Assembly (NCBI GenBank): GCA_033807695.1
Contig: CM066305.1
Span: forward strand, 992,001 to 1,056,000
DNA from: Daedaleopsis sinensis
Lineage: Eukaryota > Basidiomycota > Agaricomycetes > Polyporales > Polyporaceae
DNA: 64,000 bases
Direction: 5' to 3'
Part shown: piece after piece, positions 25,144 to 37,200 of the stretch
How positions within the stretch are numbered: the stretch's first letter is position 1
Layout: the number at the start of each line of letters is the position of its first letter
The notes under the pieces: model-generated
The model's database searches: none
What the model was told of the DNA's origin: nothing
The model's input: the letters and a program-made list of their open reading frames with translations, nothing else
Translations under genes and position numbers: made by a program

Positions 25144-25417
25144 GGCGCAAAGCAGACTCTGCCGCAAAGTACTCGAGGCGTTCCGGATGTCCGAGGTCAA
25201 AAAAAGTTCCAAATAGGCAACTGAGTCCGGAGCGGAAGGAGCACACACGTGACGAGCCGATAAGAGATCGATTGATCGTATTCGCTCCTCGAGTCCATTT
25301 TATTTTTCAGCGGAAAGTTATTAGAGCAGCTCTTCATCGCTCCCTGCTCTCAGGTTCTCCTCCCAGTCGCCCCACCACCCCCTCCCTCTACCCTCTCCCC
25401 GCTTCAAAACCGCCACC
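25144..25417. promoter_or_regulatory. Compact divergent promoter UTP15/TCTP with E-box and pyrimidine tract
   Basis: The 274-nt gap separates two growth-related genes. CACGTG is at 25246-25251. The TCTP side (about 25330-25408) is a long C/T-rich tract just before the ATG, which sits in an optimal GCCACCATG context. Such pyrimidine tracts are common before strongly expressed fungal genes. Confidence 0.5.
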
Positions 25418-26141
25418 ATGTTGTTGTACTCGGACGTTATCTCCGGCGACGAGATGTTCTCGGATGCCTTCCCCATGTACGCATCGACCTATGCTCGGCT
25501 TCTAGGGCGTCCCAACTAACCGTCTTCGCAGCAAGGAAATCGACGACATTGTCTACGAGGTGGACTGCCAGCTGATCACCGTCAAGGCGGGCGCGGACGT
25601 CGACATCGGCAAGTGTCTGTAATCTACGCGAGCACGAGTGTACTGAACTTGTGCTCACAGGCGCCAACCCCTCTGCGGAGGACGGCGATGAGGCACTCGA
25701 GGACGGTGCCACGCAGGTCAACAACATCGTCTACTCCTTCCGTCTCCAATCCACCTCCTTCGACAAGAAGTCCTTCCTGACCTACCTTAAGGTTCGTGTA
25801 TCTACGCGCGATGATCTCCAACTTGCCTAATGCTTGCGCTGTAGGGTTACATGAAGGCTGTCAAGTCGCATCTCCAGGAGAGCAAGCCCGATCGTGTAGA
25901 GGCTTTCGAGAAGGGCGCGCAGGCCTTCGCGAAGAAGCTCGTCGCGAACTTCAAGGACTACGAGTTCTACACTGGCGAGAACATGAACCCTGATGGTATG
26001 GTCGCGCTTCTCAACTACCGCGAGGATGGTATCACCCGTATGTCCGACGCTGTTCTCTGCACACGATATCAGTTTATCAATTGCATTCTCACAGCCTACT
26101 TCACCTTCTGGAAGGATGGTCTCAAGGAGGTCAAGCTCTAG
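25418..26141 (+). CDS. TMA19: Translationally controlled tumour protein homologue (TCTP/Tma19)
   Basis: Five exons encode about 168 residues, the family size. The start MLLYSDVISGDEMFSDAFP is the TCTP N-terminus. IVYEVDCQLITVKAG, the TCTP signature area, follows, then QVNNIVYSFRLQSTSFDKKS, YMKAVKSHLQESKPDRVEAF, FAKKLVANFKDYEFYTGENM and the final FTFWKDGLKEVKL. TCTP is an abundant cytosolic protein that associates with ribosomes and microtubules and supports growth and stress responses. The first intron splits an Ile codon (AT|C) and the last is removed just before the FTFWKDGL exon. The ATG context GCCACCATG suggests strong initiation. Confidence 0.97.
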
Positions 26142-26466
26142 ATTGTCCCTTCATCCTATCATATGTTGGATCGCTCTCATTTTTATTTGATGGTGTATCG
26201 GTTGGCAGTCCTGTAGGACGAGTAGTCATAGCAATTGTATCCTCAGAAAACGTCCCAATGGATGGCATGTATTCACAACCACAACCATCTTCATTGGAAT
26301 GTATACGCCATTCCCGGACCAGCGATAATCGACCGACTCCCAAAATTTACCATCAGCGTTCCACCGCATTAGACAGAAATTAGAATCGTTGTTTTATTTT
26401 CAGACGGGTGATCCCCGACTAATACATATCATAAGCGTAGATCTCGTGCAAATATATGAACCCAAA
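26142..26466. other. Convergent 3' spacer TCTP/PDI
   Basis: This is 325 nt of AT-richer DNA between two stop codons, expected to hold both 3' untranslated regions. Nothing else was recognised. Confidence 0.6.
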
Positions 26467-28238
26467 TCACAGCTCCTCGTGACGGTGGTCATCGAGGACG
26501 ACCTGCTCCTCCTGCTGGTGGCCGAAGGTGACATTGGGGTCGAGGGGGTTCTTTGCGTGCTCTTCCACGAACGCGATGAGGTTCTCAAGAGAGCGGTCAC
26601 CGTCGTAGTCGATGAATTCGAGGGTGCCTGCGGGCTTGAACTTGAGAGTAGGGAAGCCAGAGACACGGAAGGGTGCGCTAGGGGGAAGGTCGTTCTCGGT
26701 CGCCTCCATCTTAGCACTGAGATCATGACGATGTGAGCAAGATACGATGGGACATGAACATTTTGAACATACATCGTGACACGGTCCTTGACGCCAGCGA
26801 AGTGCTCGCCGAGAGAGTCCCAGGTCGGCTTCAGGCGCTTGCAGTGACCGCACCTGAGACGCGCGAGATTGTGTCAGAAACCAGGTCAAACTAGCGAAGA
26901 TCGCTAGCAGACATACCAGGTCGCGTAGAACTCAACGAAGACGTCGCGCTCCTCGTTCATAACGAGCTCATCGAACTGCTTGCCAACAACATTGATGACG
27001 GGCTCGTCCTGGACCTCAGGGATAGGCTGGCTCTTGAGCTGGGGCTCGAGCTTGTTGTCGAGGAAGAGGGTGACCTGCTCCTCAACGGCCTCGGCAGTGA
27101 TCTCCTTCTCCTGGTCGTAGGGGTACTTGAGCTGCTTCTGAAGGTCCTGAACGACGAAGCCGGGCCACTTCGCCTCAACGAGGTTGAGTGCGCGCGCGTG
27201 GTCAGCGTACTTGATGGCGTCGATCCAGACGAAGTTGATCTTGCCCTTGAACTTCTCCGCGACAGGCTTGACGAGGTTGATGTGCTCGTCGTGCTTTTCA
27301 TCGGTGGGGTCCAAGAAGAGGTACGCGAGCGGCTTGCCACTCTGAGCGTAGGTCTGGTAGTTGTCGGCGCCGACTTCGTCGATGATGGGAATAGACAGCT
27401 CCGCAAGCCAGCCCTCGAGGTCCTTCACCTGGGCGGAGGCAATGGGGTAGGGGTATTCCGTCTTGGGCTGGTCGAAGGAGCGGTACACAACGATAGCAGG
27501 GGGAGTGACACCAGCGGCCTCAGCGACCTCCTTGTCAGTAGTAAGACCGAAGAGGAAGTCGTCGCGGTGCTTGTTGGCAGTCGCGCTGAACTCAGAGGCA
27601 GGGGCGTCCGTGCTCGAAGGGACGAAAGCGATGGCGACAATCTTGTCCGCCTTCTGGAACTCCTCAAAGTTCTCCTTCGTGACGTCAGAGACAGCAGGAA
27701 GAGACTGCCTGGAATGACACGTCAATGTGGCACTACCGTTGGAGAGGAGAACGACGCACTTGACCATGTAGCTGATGATGCCATCAGCCTTGCGGGGACC
27801 AGTGTACTCAGAGTGTTCACCGTTACGGTACACCCTCAGGGTACTGGACGAAGGATGTGTTATGACGCTTGTTCATCACCGGACGTACGGAAAAGACATA
27901 CGGGTATCCCTGAATGCCGTTGGACTGGCACAAGTCTGCCTCGTCAACGCAGTTGACCTTAGCAAGCTTGATGTTCTTCTCCTTGAGGGCCGTTGCGGCC
28001 TCCTCGTAATGGGGGGCGAGAGCCTTGCAGTGACCGCACCTATTGACACGTCAGAGGTACGTACTGAGTTTGCCTCCTGTATCTCTTACCATGGGGCAAA
28101 GAACTCGACAAGCATCAACGCCTCCGGTTTGACGATGGTGTCGAAGTCGGCGGGGGTGAGGTCGAGGACATCGGAGGCGAGAACGGAGTGAACAAAGGCG
28201 AGGGCCGCCGCCGAGGAGAAGAGACGCGAGAACCGCAT
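26467..28238 (-). CDS. PDI1: Protein disulfide isomerase, ER lumenal
   Basis: About six exons encode roughly 500 residues with the a-b-b'-a' plan. The signal peptide is [21 protein letters not shown]. The first thioredoxin domain has FFAPWCGHCK. The b and b' domains (for example [36 protein letters not shown]) lack active Cys. The second catalytic domain has [14 protein letters not shown], its Trp codon split by an intron. The acidic tail ends HEEL, a variant of the HDEL retrieval signal. PDI forms and rearranges disulfides in secreted and wall proteins. An inverted ACGTG pair about 90 bp upstream of the ATG could couple it to the unfolded protein response. Confidence 0.97.
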
Positions 28239-28325
28239 CGTGAAGGTGGAAGGAGAGAAGGAAGAGAGAAAGGTGCTTGAGCGGTAACGACGACCGCACA
28301 AGGGGTTTATAGGAGCGCGACTGTC

Positions 28326-28338
28326 GACGTGTCACGTC
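28326..28338. promoter_or_regulatory. Inverted ACGTG pair upstream of PDI (UPRE-like)
   Basis: GACGTG and CACGTC are separated by one base, about 90 bp upstream of the PDI ATG, with a TATATA-like stretch just beyond (28340-28346). ACGTG cores are bound by bZIP regulators, including Hac1/XBP1-type UPR factors. The assignment is inferred from position and gene function. Confidence 0.35.
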
Positions 28339-28653
28339 TTATATATGCAGTGCAACCCCGATCACTTCCAAGCCGAACGTAACTGATTCATCCCAAAGAA
28401 GGAAGCATTCTCACTCCAGGTCAGCTGTGTCGCCCAAACAGTGACGGCTATATCTTCCGACGCGCGTGCCTACTGACACCTCGCCGCGTTCTGGCCTATA
28501 CCTCCGCGGCGACTACGGCCATAGTACGGACATTCTACGCAGGATTCTCACTAGACACCCGTAACTCAACGTCTCATGACATCCATTACTCCATCCCATC
28601 CTAGACAGCATACGTGGCATCTCGACCGCGATCAATTTGTCCGCAGGACGGTT
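28339..28653. other. Spacer between PDI promoter and verprolin 3' end
   Basis: Non-coding interval. It contains the distal PDI upstream region and the verprolin 3' untranslated region. No feature was recognised. Confidence 0.5.
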
Positions 28654-30039
28654 TCAGAGCGCCCCGAGATCAAAGGTGCACCCCTTCGTGCTCCCGCTCA
28701 CGTATTTCTTCGCGCTCGGCACGAACGGACGCGGGGGCGGGAAACCTGAAACAACGAACGTGTGGGTTCCGACTGTCGGTGGAGGCGTAGGTACTGTTGA
28801 ATACAACAGTTGAGAGTCAAGCCTAAATAGAAACAATGGACTGAGGACGAGCTTACTCTTCCGATGCTGTTCGGAGTTGCCGTTCATCCTCGGTGCCAGA
28901 CCTGACGGCAATCTTGTCGGAGGCAAAGACGTCGGACGCAGGTTTGACCCAGACGTAGTTCTTGTCCGAGCTGGGGACGGTCCGGGAGGCGGCGGAGGCG
29001 GGGCGGCAGGGACAGTACTGTGCCTCGCAGGAGATGGACCAGGAGGCGGCGGAGGCGGCGGCGGAGGAGGAGGAGACGCTACTGGGGGTGCAGGAGTGCG
29101 CCTTCCCGGAGGTGGGGGCGGCGCAGCGGGCGCTGCTCCGACATCAGAATTCGCTCTTGGACGAGCGGGCGGCGGGGGTGGGGCAAGAACGGATCTGCGA
29201 GCTGGCGGTGGCGGGGGTACAGCACGGCCAGGAGCAGCGGGACTGCTCTCTGTGTGCTGGATTGTGGAAGACCGCGCCGGAGGAGGAGGAGGAGCCCTGC
29301 CAGGGGTATGTGGAGGCGGCGGAACTTTGCGCCCCGGGGTCGATGCGGGGCGTGGGGGTGTCTCGGGACGACCATTGGTCGCTGGCGATGAGCTCCTTGG
29401 AGGAATAGACGGTGCTAAATGAGACGAGCCAGGTCGAGGAGGAGGTGCAGGCACCTTCCGAGGAGGAGGCGCGGGCGCAATGGGCGCGCTAGACGGGGTA
29501 GGCACGGATCGCGCAGGGAGAGTGGGGGCAGATCTCGCAGGTAAGCTCGGAGCTGAGCGAGCAGGAAGGACGGGCGCAACCCGCGCAGGAGGCGCGGGGG
29601 GTGCTGGGGGTGCTGGTGCAGACGGCCTGACAGGTGATGGCCGATTGGGGGGTGGTGGAGGAGGGGCTGGCGCGGACGACGCGGAGGGTGTCTCACGTTT
29701 GGGTATTGAAGGAGGTTTCCCGAGGGTAGGTGGTTTACCTGAGATTTCGCATGAGTATTGTCGACGCAGATGGAACGCAGAGGACGCACCTAGGGTACTC
29801 TGACCTGCTGGTTTGAGTTTTGGCATTCCACCCGCAAACAAACCACCTAACTGAGGCGGTCCACCGCCAGCAGATGCAGAAGCAGCCATTGGAATGGCAG
29901 GTGCACCCATTCCAGCTCTCCCACCACCCCCAGCCCCTCCCTTAGGGACGTCGACTGCAGGTGCACTACGGTCATTTGTAGTGGCTTTCTTGAGTCTCTT
30001 GCCGGCTTGGATTTGCGCCAGCAATTCAGATGAAGCCAT
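28654..30039 (-). CDS. VRP1: Verprolin/WIP homologue, WH2-domain actin regulator
   Basis: The first residues SSELLAQIQAGKRLKKATTN followed by DRSAP form a WH2 actin-binding motif in the usual N-terminal place. A Gly-rich patch and GGLFAGGMPKLKPAG follow, then several hundred residues of Pro-rich sequence with APPPPPP and PALPARSAP-like repeats (profilin and SH3 ligands). The C-terminus (FVPSAKKYVSGSTKG) resembles the WASP-binding tail of WIP/verprolin. The protein recruits WASP/Las17 and monomeric actin to endocytic patches and growing tips. A 51-nt intron without a stop follows STLG, and at least one more lies before the C-terminal exon, so a straight translation contains non-coding stretches. 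Opposite-strand Gly-rich frames here are shadows of the Pro codons. Confidence 0.9.
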   Translation of the reverse strand: MASSELLAQIQAGKRLKKATTNDRSAPAVDVPKGGAGGGGRAGMGAPAIPMAASASAGGGPPQLGGLFAGGMPKLKPAGQSTLGASSAFHLRRQYSCEISGKPPTLGKPPSIPKRETPSASSAPAPPPPPPNRPSPVRPSAPAPPAPPAPPARVAPVLPARSAPSLPARSAPTLPARSVPTPSSAPIAPAPPPRKVPAPPPRPGSSHLAPSIPPRSSSPATNGRPETPPRPASTPGRKVPPPPHTPGRAPPPPPARSSTIQHTESSPAAPGRAVPPPPPARRSVLAPPPPPARPRANSDVGAAPAAPPPPPGRRTPAPPVASPPPPPPPPPPPGPSPARHSTVPAAPPPPPPGPSPARTRTTSGSNLRPTSLPPTRLPSGLAPRMNGNSEQHRKSKLVLSPLFLFRLDSQLLYSTVPTPPPTVGTHTFVVSGFPPPRPFVPSAKKYVSGSTKGCTFDLGAL

Positions 30040-30443
30040 TTAGTAATAGCGGTTGGCAGATTTAAGTAGCGAAGGATGATTTGGCAACGATATACGAGAC
30101 ACGTTGTCGGGTGCGTCGTCTAGGGAGGGCAGACAGTGAACGCAGAAGACAAGATAAACACACACAAAAGGCGCCCGCAGCAGCAGCCTTGACTGACATC
30201 ACTGCATATTGCACAGGCGGACGCAGCAATCGGATTGCGGACGAGTAACAAGTATGTACGGAGTACTCGAGCATTAAGTACAGCAATGGCTCGTACAGTA
30301 TTTACTGGTATGCTTAAAGGGGTATTCAGATACAACCTAACAACGCGTATGCCAGTCGTGACGACGGTCTTGCCCAAACATTTCCTCTGGAATCCTGGTG
30401 GTCGGAGCTATGATGCACCGCTCTCGAGAAGAGCCAAAGAAAG
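30040..30443. promoter_or_regulatory. Verprolin upstream region
   Basis: This is 404 nt between the verprolin ATG and the stop of the membrane-protein gene, all minus-strand oriented. It should contain the verprolin promoter and the 3' untranslated region of its upstream neighbour. No motif was recognised. Confidence 0.4.
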
Positions 30444-33081
30444 TCATTGTCGGGGTGAAGGGACGTTTCGTAACGTTTCCAAGCCTAGGTCAAGCGGTGG
30501 TAGCTCCGGGCAGCTACCGCTAAGCCTGCCCTGACCGACATGAGTGACGAGCTGTCCAAACTCCGTGACGCCCGAATCGGATGCAAGGTTCGGTGCTGAG
30601 GTCGACATGGACGGTGACCTGGGTCCGCGAAGCTTGCCTGACCCTAGAGCACGCTCATAACCACCAGCTGGGGGAGACGTGGGGAGTGGCGTCGTCGTCG
30701 GAAGCCTAGACTTGGGTACCTCGACTGGAGGTTTCGTGGGTGAGCGTACGATGTACTCCGAGGATGGCCGGATAGAATTCAACGATGACTTGTATGACGC
30801 CGGAGACGCGGGCAGCCCTATGGGCGATCTGCGATGTTCGGGCACGGTCAGATGTTGCGAGGAGCTTGGACGACTATTTGTTGGTATAGCAGGCAGTTGC
30901 ATGCCGAGGGGCGAAGGCTGGGGGCTGGAGGGTCTATTAGAGCGTAGAGAGTGAGGCCGACTGATCACCAATCGCTTTGAAGGGGAGGGGGAATCTCGAC
31001 TATTGCGATGGGACGCGGATGAAGTCTCAGACTGGCCCTCCACGACGATTGATAGTTCTTCCCGTGCGCCTCCGAACGTGCGGCCAGACGCCATCGAACT
31101 CCTAGGTGCTAGTCGTAACGGCTTGGCCGAGCCCTCTGCCGGGGAGCGCACCTTCCTGCGGCTAGGTTGACGGGATGCAACAGGGGATAGAATCTTCCGA
31201 GATCCGCTGCTGAGTGACCGCGTATGCGCTACAGACAACATCGTCAACGTCGAATCCCGGGTGGTGGTCGGCGTACGGGTCGTCGGAGTTCCGGCTGATG
31301 AGCTTCGTGAGACGGTGTATTCGGACGGCGTAGCATAAGTGTCTGGGGACCATCCCTTCCTGCTGCTGGTAGTCGTGGCCGACGGCATGCGGAGTATGTC
31401 GGAGCCGATGATACTCAATGGCATTGTCCGCGACCGCTCTGGTGGCTCGATGTCTTCAATGACGACCTGCACATGTGGACGCTGCTGTCTTAGGCGCTGG
31501 GAAACCACAACTGGACCAGTGTGGACGTGTCGCTCCAGATGCTCGGCATACTGCACTTGGAACGGCAGGATTTGCCTCGTTTGATGTTCGGCGAACACTG
31601 ATGCGTCACCAATGCGTGGGGGTGCACTACTGGGCACCTCGACCTGCTTTCGTTCACTGGCCCGGACGATGGTGGAAGGCGGAAGTTCAGGACCACTGAT
31701 GACGAGAATCCCGTCGTCTGGAGGAGCAATGAGAGCACTAGGTGTCGGAACATTTCCAGGTTCTGCAGTGGGTGGTTGACGTGCGACTGACTGGGTGCCT
31801 ACCGGTGGTGTCGGAGGCGAAGACACAGGGTGCGAGAATGGCAACAGGGTTGTTACCCTCGACTCCGAGCTTGTCAGTCGGTCGTAAGAACCATAATTGA
31901 ACGCAGCTGAGGAGAAATGTTAGTAACAGTGCCGATGGACGGCAGAGGTTGATCAATACATACCCTGGACTACTAGGATTCCAACACTGATCGGAATGAA
32001 CTGGGCCAACACATTGGTATTGATTGCGTTCGGCACCACGGTCAAGAGGTCCAGAAGCAGCAGACTGCACGCCCGGGCGACTTGAAGGTTTGCTGACTTC
32101 GCAAGCATGGCCCAGAAGCCGTCTTCGCGCGCGTCCCAGCCCAGGAACCGAACAATCATGTACAGCTCCAAGCATATGAACCCGATGGAAGATAGGAGAG
32201 CGGTCACAATCCATCTATACACGATGTAGAACGCTCAGTAAGCCGAGCAAATAGTGCAGGTCGAATCAACGCTCACGGTGTGCGATTGCATACAAACAAA
32301 CGTAACGTTCGCACTGGGGAGACCCCGCCAGTATTCGTCGCCGTGTAGGCGAATATGAACGCTGCCAAGGGTAAGCTCATATGCACGATGAGACGGACGT
32401 CGCAGCTCACATAAACCGATCACGAGTGCTGCACACAAGGCATATAACTCTTTCTTGCTTGCACCGCGACCATGCAGCGTTAGCAGTAGGATGACCAGCC
32501 CAATGAGACGGGCGACCTGGGCAGCCACACTTCCCCAGGCAATCGTGAATGCTGATGGACAGTTAGTACTGCATCGCCGAGACATGGATTGAGGCCTACC
32601 GCAAGCAGTGTCCCCATACGAGTCGTACACCAGGAGGGAACAGAACTCGGCAAAGCCAGCAAACGCAAAACATAGGTTTAGGGTGAATGTCAAAGCAGCC
32701 TCGTTAGAGATGCGGTGGATAGTGGATAGTTGACTTCGTCGTCGCTGCGGGTTCTTCTCGACAGCTTGATGTTGAGATGAGCGAGCTTCAATGTCGGAAG
32801 AGCTCGAGGGTGCGCGTGTGTTGCGGAAGAAGTTCCAGCAGAGACGGCCGAGCACTTGGAAGAATTGGGAACGGTACGCATGACTTATGCCGCTCCAGAA
32901 GACCCAACCCAACAAGAAGCCGGCGATTACGCGACTTCGATTGGATTGGCAGGCATATAAATGGCATGCACCGCAAAGGATCAAAGAAGACGTACAAATC
33001 GGGGTGAACCAGGAACTCCTCCGCAATCGTGCTTCCAATATCGAGAGGAAAAGCCACCAGAAACTGTGGGTCGCTTGACAT
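30444..33081 (-). CDS. Probable seven-helix membrane protein with long disordered C-terminal tail, uncharacterised
   Basis: I do not recognise the family. Starting at MSSDPQFLVAFPLDIGSTI, joined exons give about 750 residues. I count about seven hydrophobic segments in the first 300: AGFLLGWVFWSGISHAY, LTFTLNLCFAFAGFAEF, AAQVARLIGLVILLLTL, ELYALCAALVIGL, WIVTALLSSIGFICLELY, ARACSLLLLDLLTVV and LAQFIPISVGILVVQG. Charged loops (NTRAPSSSSDIEARSSQH) separate segments 1 and 2. The remaining 460 or so residues are Ser/Pro/Arg-rich with no helix, likely cytosolic and phosphorylated (KRLVISRPHSLRSNRPSSP). The layout resembles a receptor or a scaffold with a signalling tail, but no GPCR motif is visible. 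The N-terminal Met is the least certain point, because the same frame stays open upstream. Confidence 0.6.
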
Positions 33082-34206
33082 TCGTCCTGATTCTGAAGAG
33101 GCCTCCTTGAACTTGAAGCAGCATGAAAGGTCCAGCCGAAAGAAATGTCGAACAGTCCAGCTGAACACACGAGAGACCAGCTCGACGATGAACGAATGAG
33201 AGACTAGGGAAGAGGACGAGAAACAGTCGCACGACCCTGACAGAGTGGACGTTAAAGACAAAACATATGGGACCGAGAGCAATTGAGGTTGTCAGAGCCG
33301 TCGGTTATTTGTCCCACTAGTGATGAAACCCTGCATCACGACGCTATAGTGATCGGACTTGTCAGGGCGCGCCGCGTAGTACAGCCCATTGCGGGAGCCA
33401 CATGGCCAACGTTCCTCGCCCCCGACTCTGGCCGAAATACACTCCTCCTCCTCCTCCTCCTCCTCCTCCTCCTGATCCAAGACGGGGTGCAAGTTCAACA
33501 TAGCTTTTTGAGACATGAACGCAACTGTGATGTACTTGTACTTGAGCAACGTACGGGTCTGTTTGCGATAGGGGTAGCATAGCTGCAACATAAGACCTTC
33601 TAGTACCACTGCGGCTGCAGTTGTACTATCGTTACGCGTGATCATATGTACGCCTCGGATCCTCCGACGAACCCGTTAACATGCGGCGTCGCCGTATCCA
33701 CTGCGTACAGTCTGCCTGACTTGCAAGACCACAAGGACATCGTGATATTTTATTGTCGTATGGCAGTCTTCGACCATGGACCTGAAGCTTGCCTGAAGTT
33801 GTCACAGCGACAACGCCACCACAAAGAGTCATGATTATGAGGCTTATTGAGGGCACACAAGCTATATAGAGATCGTACCATGCGCAGTCACAGCCGTTGC
33901 ATGCGTTCAAGAAGACCGCACTTCGATCTACTTCGACCGTCGACGTCTCGACGATCGACAGTGGTACTACCGGATGTGCGGCCCGGGCTGCTCCGGTGGA
34001 AAATGCCGAAATGTTAGATCACGTGTGCAATACACTCTCAAGGTCTAGCGCGTCTTTCCTTTGTGGCTTTCGACCACACCCCCGCGTCCTGGCGGGCACT
34101 TCAGCCACATCTAGTTCTCTCCCCCGTCTTCCATCACTCTTGCTCTCGTCTTTGCTCTGTGCTTGTTTGTCTTGTACTGTCTCTCTGTCTATGCTGCTAG
34201 TCCAAC
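33082..34206. promoter_or_regulatory. Divergent intergenic region, membrane protein/TRA1
   Basis: This is 1.1 kb without a credible gene. It contains a CTC/GAG microsatellite (33442-33473) and a CACGTG box at 34020-34025, 182 bp before the TRA1 ATG. A C/T-rich leader (about 34110-34200) immediately precedes TRA1. Confidence 0.45.
33442..33473. repeat. (CTC)n/(GAG)n trinucleotide microsatellite
   Basis: About ten perfect CTC units lie in the non-coding interval. The strings of Glu or Gly in the overlapping frames are artefacts of this repeat. Confidence 0.9.
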
Positions 34207-37200
34207 ATGGATATCTCACCATTGCACACGGCTGCAGACTTGGAGATGTGCGCCGCGCGAGTGGCAGACCCTGGAATAGGTTCGTACATACTTGAAGTAT
34301 TGCCACTCTCTTGGCTTGACACTCAACCAGACCTCAAAACAAAGTTTTCTGTTGCATGTGAGCTGCGCGAAATGATTGACACTGTCAGCAAGGATGCAGA
34401 GAATCGGGTTCTTCCCCACATGATCCCTGTGCTCCAGGAGATACTACGGTCTGGCGAGCCTTCGTTCCAAAAGGATAGTGTGGAGTTTCAGTTCCGCCGC
34501 ACTCTGCTAGAAATCCTGCATCGCATTCCATTCATCGAGGTTGTTCGTCCACAAGCACATTCTCTCTTCACGAGTTTACTCCTGCTACTTCGAAACGACA
34601 ACGAAGAAATGGGGACAACCTGTTGCAAAATGATCAATGACGTTATGCGCGGTACACGGACATTCAACGACGACGTCTTCTCCGAGTTCCTGGCCATCTT
34701 CCTGCAGTTGGTGGAGAACTTGAAGACCTTGCTCGTAGAAGTGTTCTCCGAGGACTCACCCGAGATGGACGGAACAACCTCTCTTCCTGCTATAAGAAGC
34801 TTCAAGGTTCTCTCCGAGATCAACCTGCTTCTTGTGACGTTTGTGCAGCTTAACCGAAACGCCGTTGTCCCTCACATCGCGTCTCTCATCTCTCGACTCC
34901 TGGACTACACCGAGTTACAGCCTCCAGCTCAGCAGAAAGCTCGCGAGGACCATGAAGCAATGGGTGGATTCTGGGCAGGAATGGCCCCTACTATCAAGAA
35001 CGTCCAGCTCTACACAGACTTCATCCTTTCACAAGTTAAAGTGATCTCCACCACCCTCTACCTACTACGAGGACTGCCTGAACAGTACGATTCAGAAGGC
35101 GAGAAGCTCGTATTAGCGCTCCTCAGACTGTTCCAGGATTGTCCGGCCATGGCTATTACGGCTCGCAAGGTATATCTATTTGCCTCACTGTGTTCCATCC
35201 GATGACCCTCCTACTGAGGTCATGTCTGATACAGGAACTCATACCGCTTCTACGGCATGTGAGCACAACGTCTTACAAACGTGCGCTCCTTCCGCACATC
35301 GAGAAGTTGTTGGACGAACGCGTTTTGCTGGGTATGTCCGTCGGTGGTCGAGAGATATTCAGGTTCGTGTGTTTGTCACTGCCGTGGCAGGAATGTAGCC
35401 TGATACACGAAAATAGGGCCAGCCTTTTCAGCGCCGTAGCAGACCTCCTCCATCATCTGAGGGCTGACCTCACTCCATCGAATATTTCTCGTATTTTCGC
35501 CGTTTATGTCCAACACCTTCACAATCCCTTCTTGTCCAGCCACGCCCATCTTCTCTCAGCAAAGATGATCTTCAACTTGGTTGATGTGGAGATTACTAAG
35601 GACACTCACCAGAATGCTGCACGAGTCTTGAATACGCTGCTAGAAGCTGGCGTCGACAAAGTTGATTCCCTTGTGTCGGTACAAGTGGAGAGAATCAACC
35701 GTCGCGCAAAAGACAAGGATACCCCAAATGAGTTCAACGATTTTGCTCTCATCGAAAAGTCCCGTCCGTTACTCGGACTGTGCTACGCGACGGAGAAACC
35801 TGAGGAAAACCTCGGAGGTGAGTGTCTACGGTAAACCATCTACTTTAACTGACATACTCTGTGATGCAAGAATACCGCAACATCCTGCGCACCCTGTTTC
35901 ACGGCTTCCATACGCTCATCGTCGGCCTGAAGAAGTGCGACGCTCCGGTCCCAGATGGGGCTCTCATCGCCCGAATGTTCGACGGTTGCATTCGCGCTAT
36001 GGCCTTCTTCGATCCTGAGCCGCGGGAGGCGCACGATGCTTTGGAGCGCTTGGGGTCAGCCATGGTTGAGATCAACCTGCACGTCTTTCAGGAAGTTTGG
36101 ACGCAGAAGATCGCTTTCTTCTTCAATGTGGCGGAGAAACGGCCTGTGCTCATGCATCTCACTACTCCACTGTTTGCGAGAGATGCCACTTCGCCGACCT
36201 TGGTAGCCATCATTCTGAGATACCTCATCGACCGACTTCCAGAGCTCGGCGAGTACGACGATCAAGCCGCTGCCGTTGCCATCAGGATGTTCAAAATGAC
36301 CTTCCAGGCTGTCACCACGCATCCCCAGCTGAACGAGTCCATTCTCGCATCTCACCTGGGCAAGTTGATCATGGACTGCTTCCCTCTGGCTGCGAAGTCT
36401 TCTAAGCCAACAAACTACTTCCATCTCCTCCGTGGTCTGTTCCGCGCTATTGGTGGGGGCGGAGGTCGTTTCGAATTGCTCTACAAGGAGGTCCTTCCTC
36501 TTCTTCCAGAGATGCTCGAGTGCCTCAACCGGCAACTCCACTCCTCCGACGGTCCTACTCGCGATATGATTGTCGAGCTCTGCCTCACAGTCCCATTACG
36601 TCTCACTCATCTCCTCCCCTATCTGTCGTATCTCATGCAACCCCTGGTACTCGCGCTGCGCGGCACACCAGAACTCGTAGCCCAAGGCCTTCGAACGTTG
36701 GAACTGTGCATTGACAACCTGACGCCGGACTTCCTGGACCCTACCTTGAACACGGTCCTCAGAGAGCTCATGGAAGCTCTCCACGATCTGTTGAAGCCGT
36801 TGCCCGCGAATCACCACCACTCTCATACGACGATTCGCATTCTGGGAAAGCTGGGAGGGCGGAACAGGAAGCTGTTGGAGAAGGAACCTTCCTTCAAGTA
36901 CCATCAGCACATAGACCGTGTGAAGGCACGATTCTCATTCGGACCACAACTAGCTGGCATCGAGCTCACTCCAGTAGCGGCCGTATCGACTGAAATCTTC
37001 CGCAATCCTAAGTCTACTCCTCAGCAGAGGGTGCACGCATATGGCTACCTCGAACAATGCCTGACGTTGGTTCTGTATGAGGTGTGTACTCAAAGAGTCG
37101 TCATGGGGTGACTTGTACTCATGATCACAAAGGGCGTCAAGGGTCGCGAACGCGAGGAGCTCTTCGTGCGATGTTTGGAGAGCTTGTATGACGCCCTTCA

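Noticed and set aside
27198..27956. Long open frame on the plus strand opposite the PDI gene (252 codons)
   Set aside because: It is antisense to the conserved PDI coding exons, matches no family, and arises from GC-rich codon usage. The same applies to 5417-5962 opposite SSD1, 18439-18924 opposite RPL5 and 42280-42975 opposite TRA1.
28877..29422. Gly-rich protein on the plus strand
   Set aside because: It is the complement of the Pro-rich verprolin codons (CCN read as GGN/NGG), not a gene.
30444..33081. Calling the seven-helix gene a GPCR
   Set aside because: No DRY/NPxxY, cAMP-receptor, Ste2/Ste3 or Pth11/CFEM motif was seen. Helix count alone is not enough.
33442..33473. Poly-Gly/poly-Glu peptide
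   Set aside because: It is translation of a trinucleotide microsatellite in a non-coding interval with no supporting start or exon.
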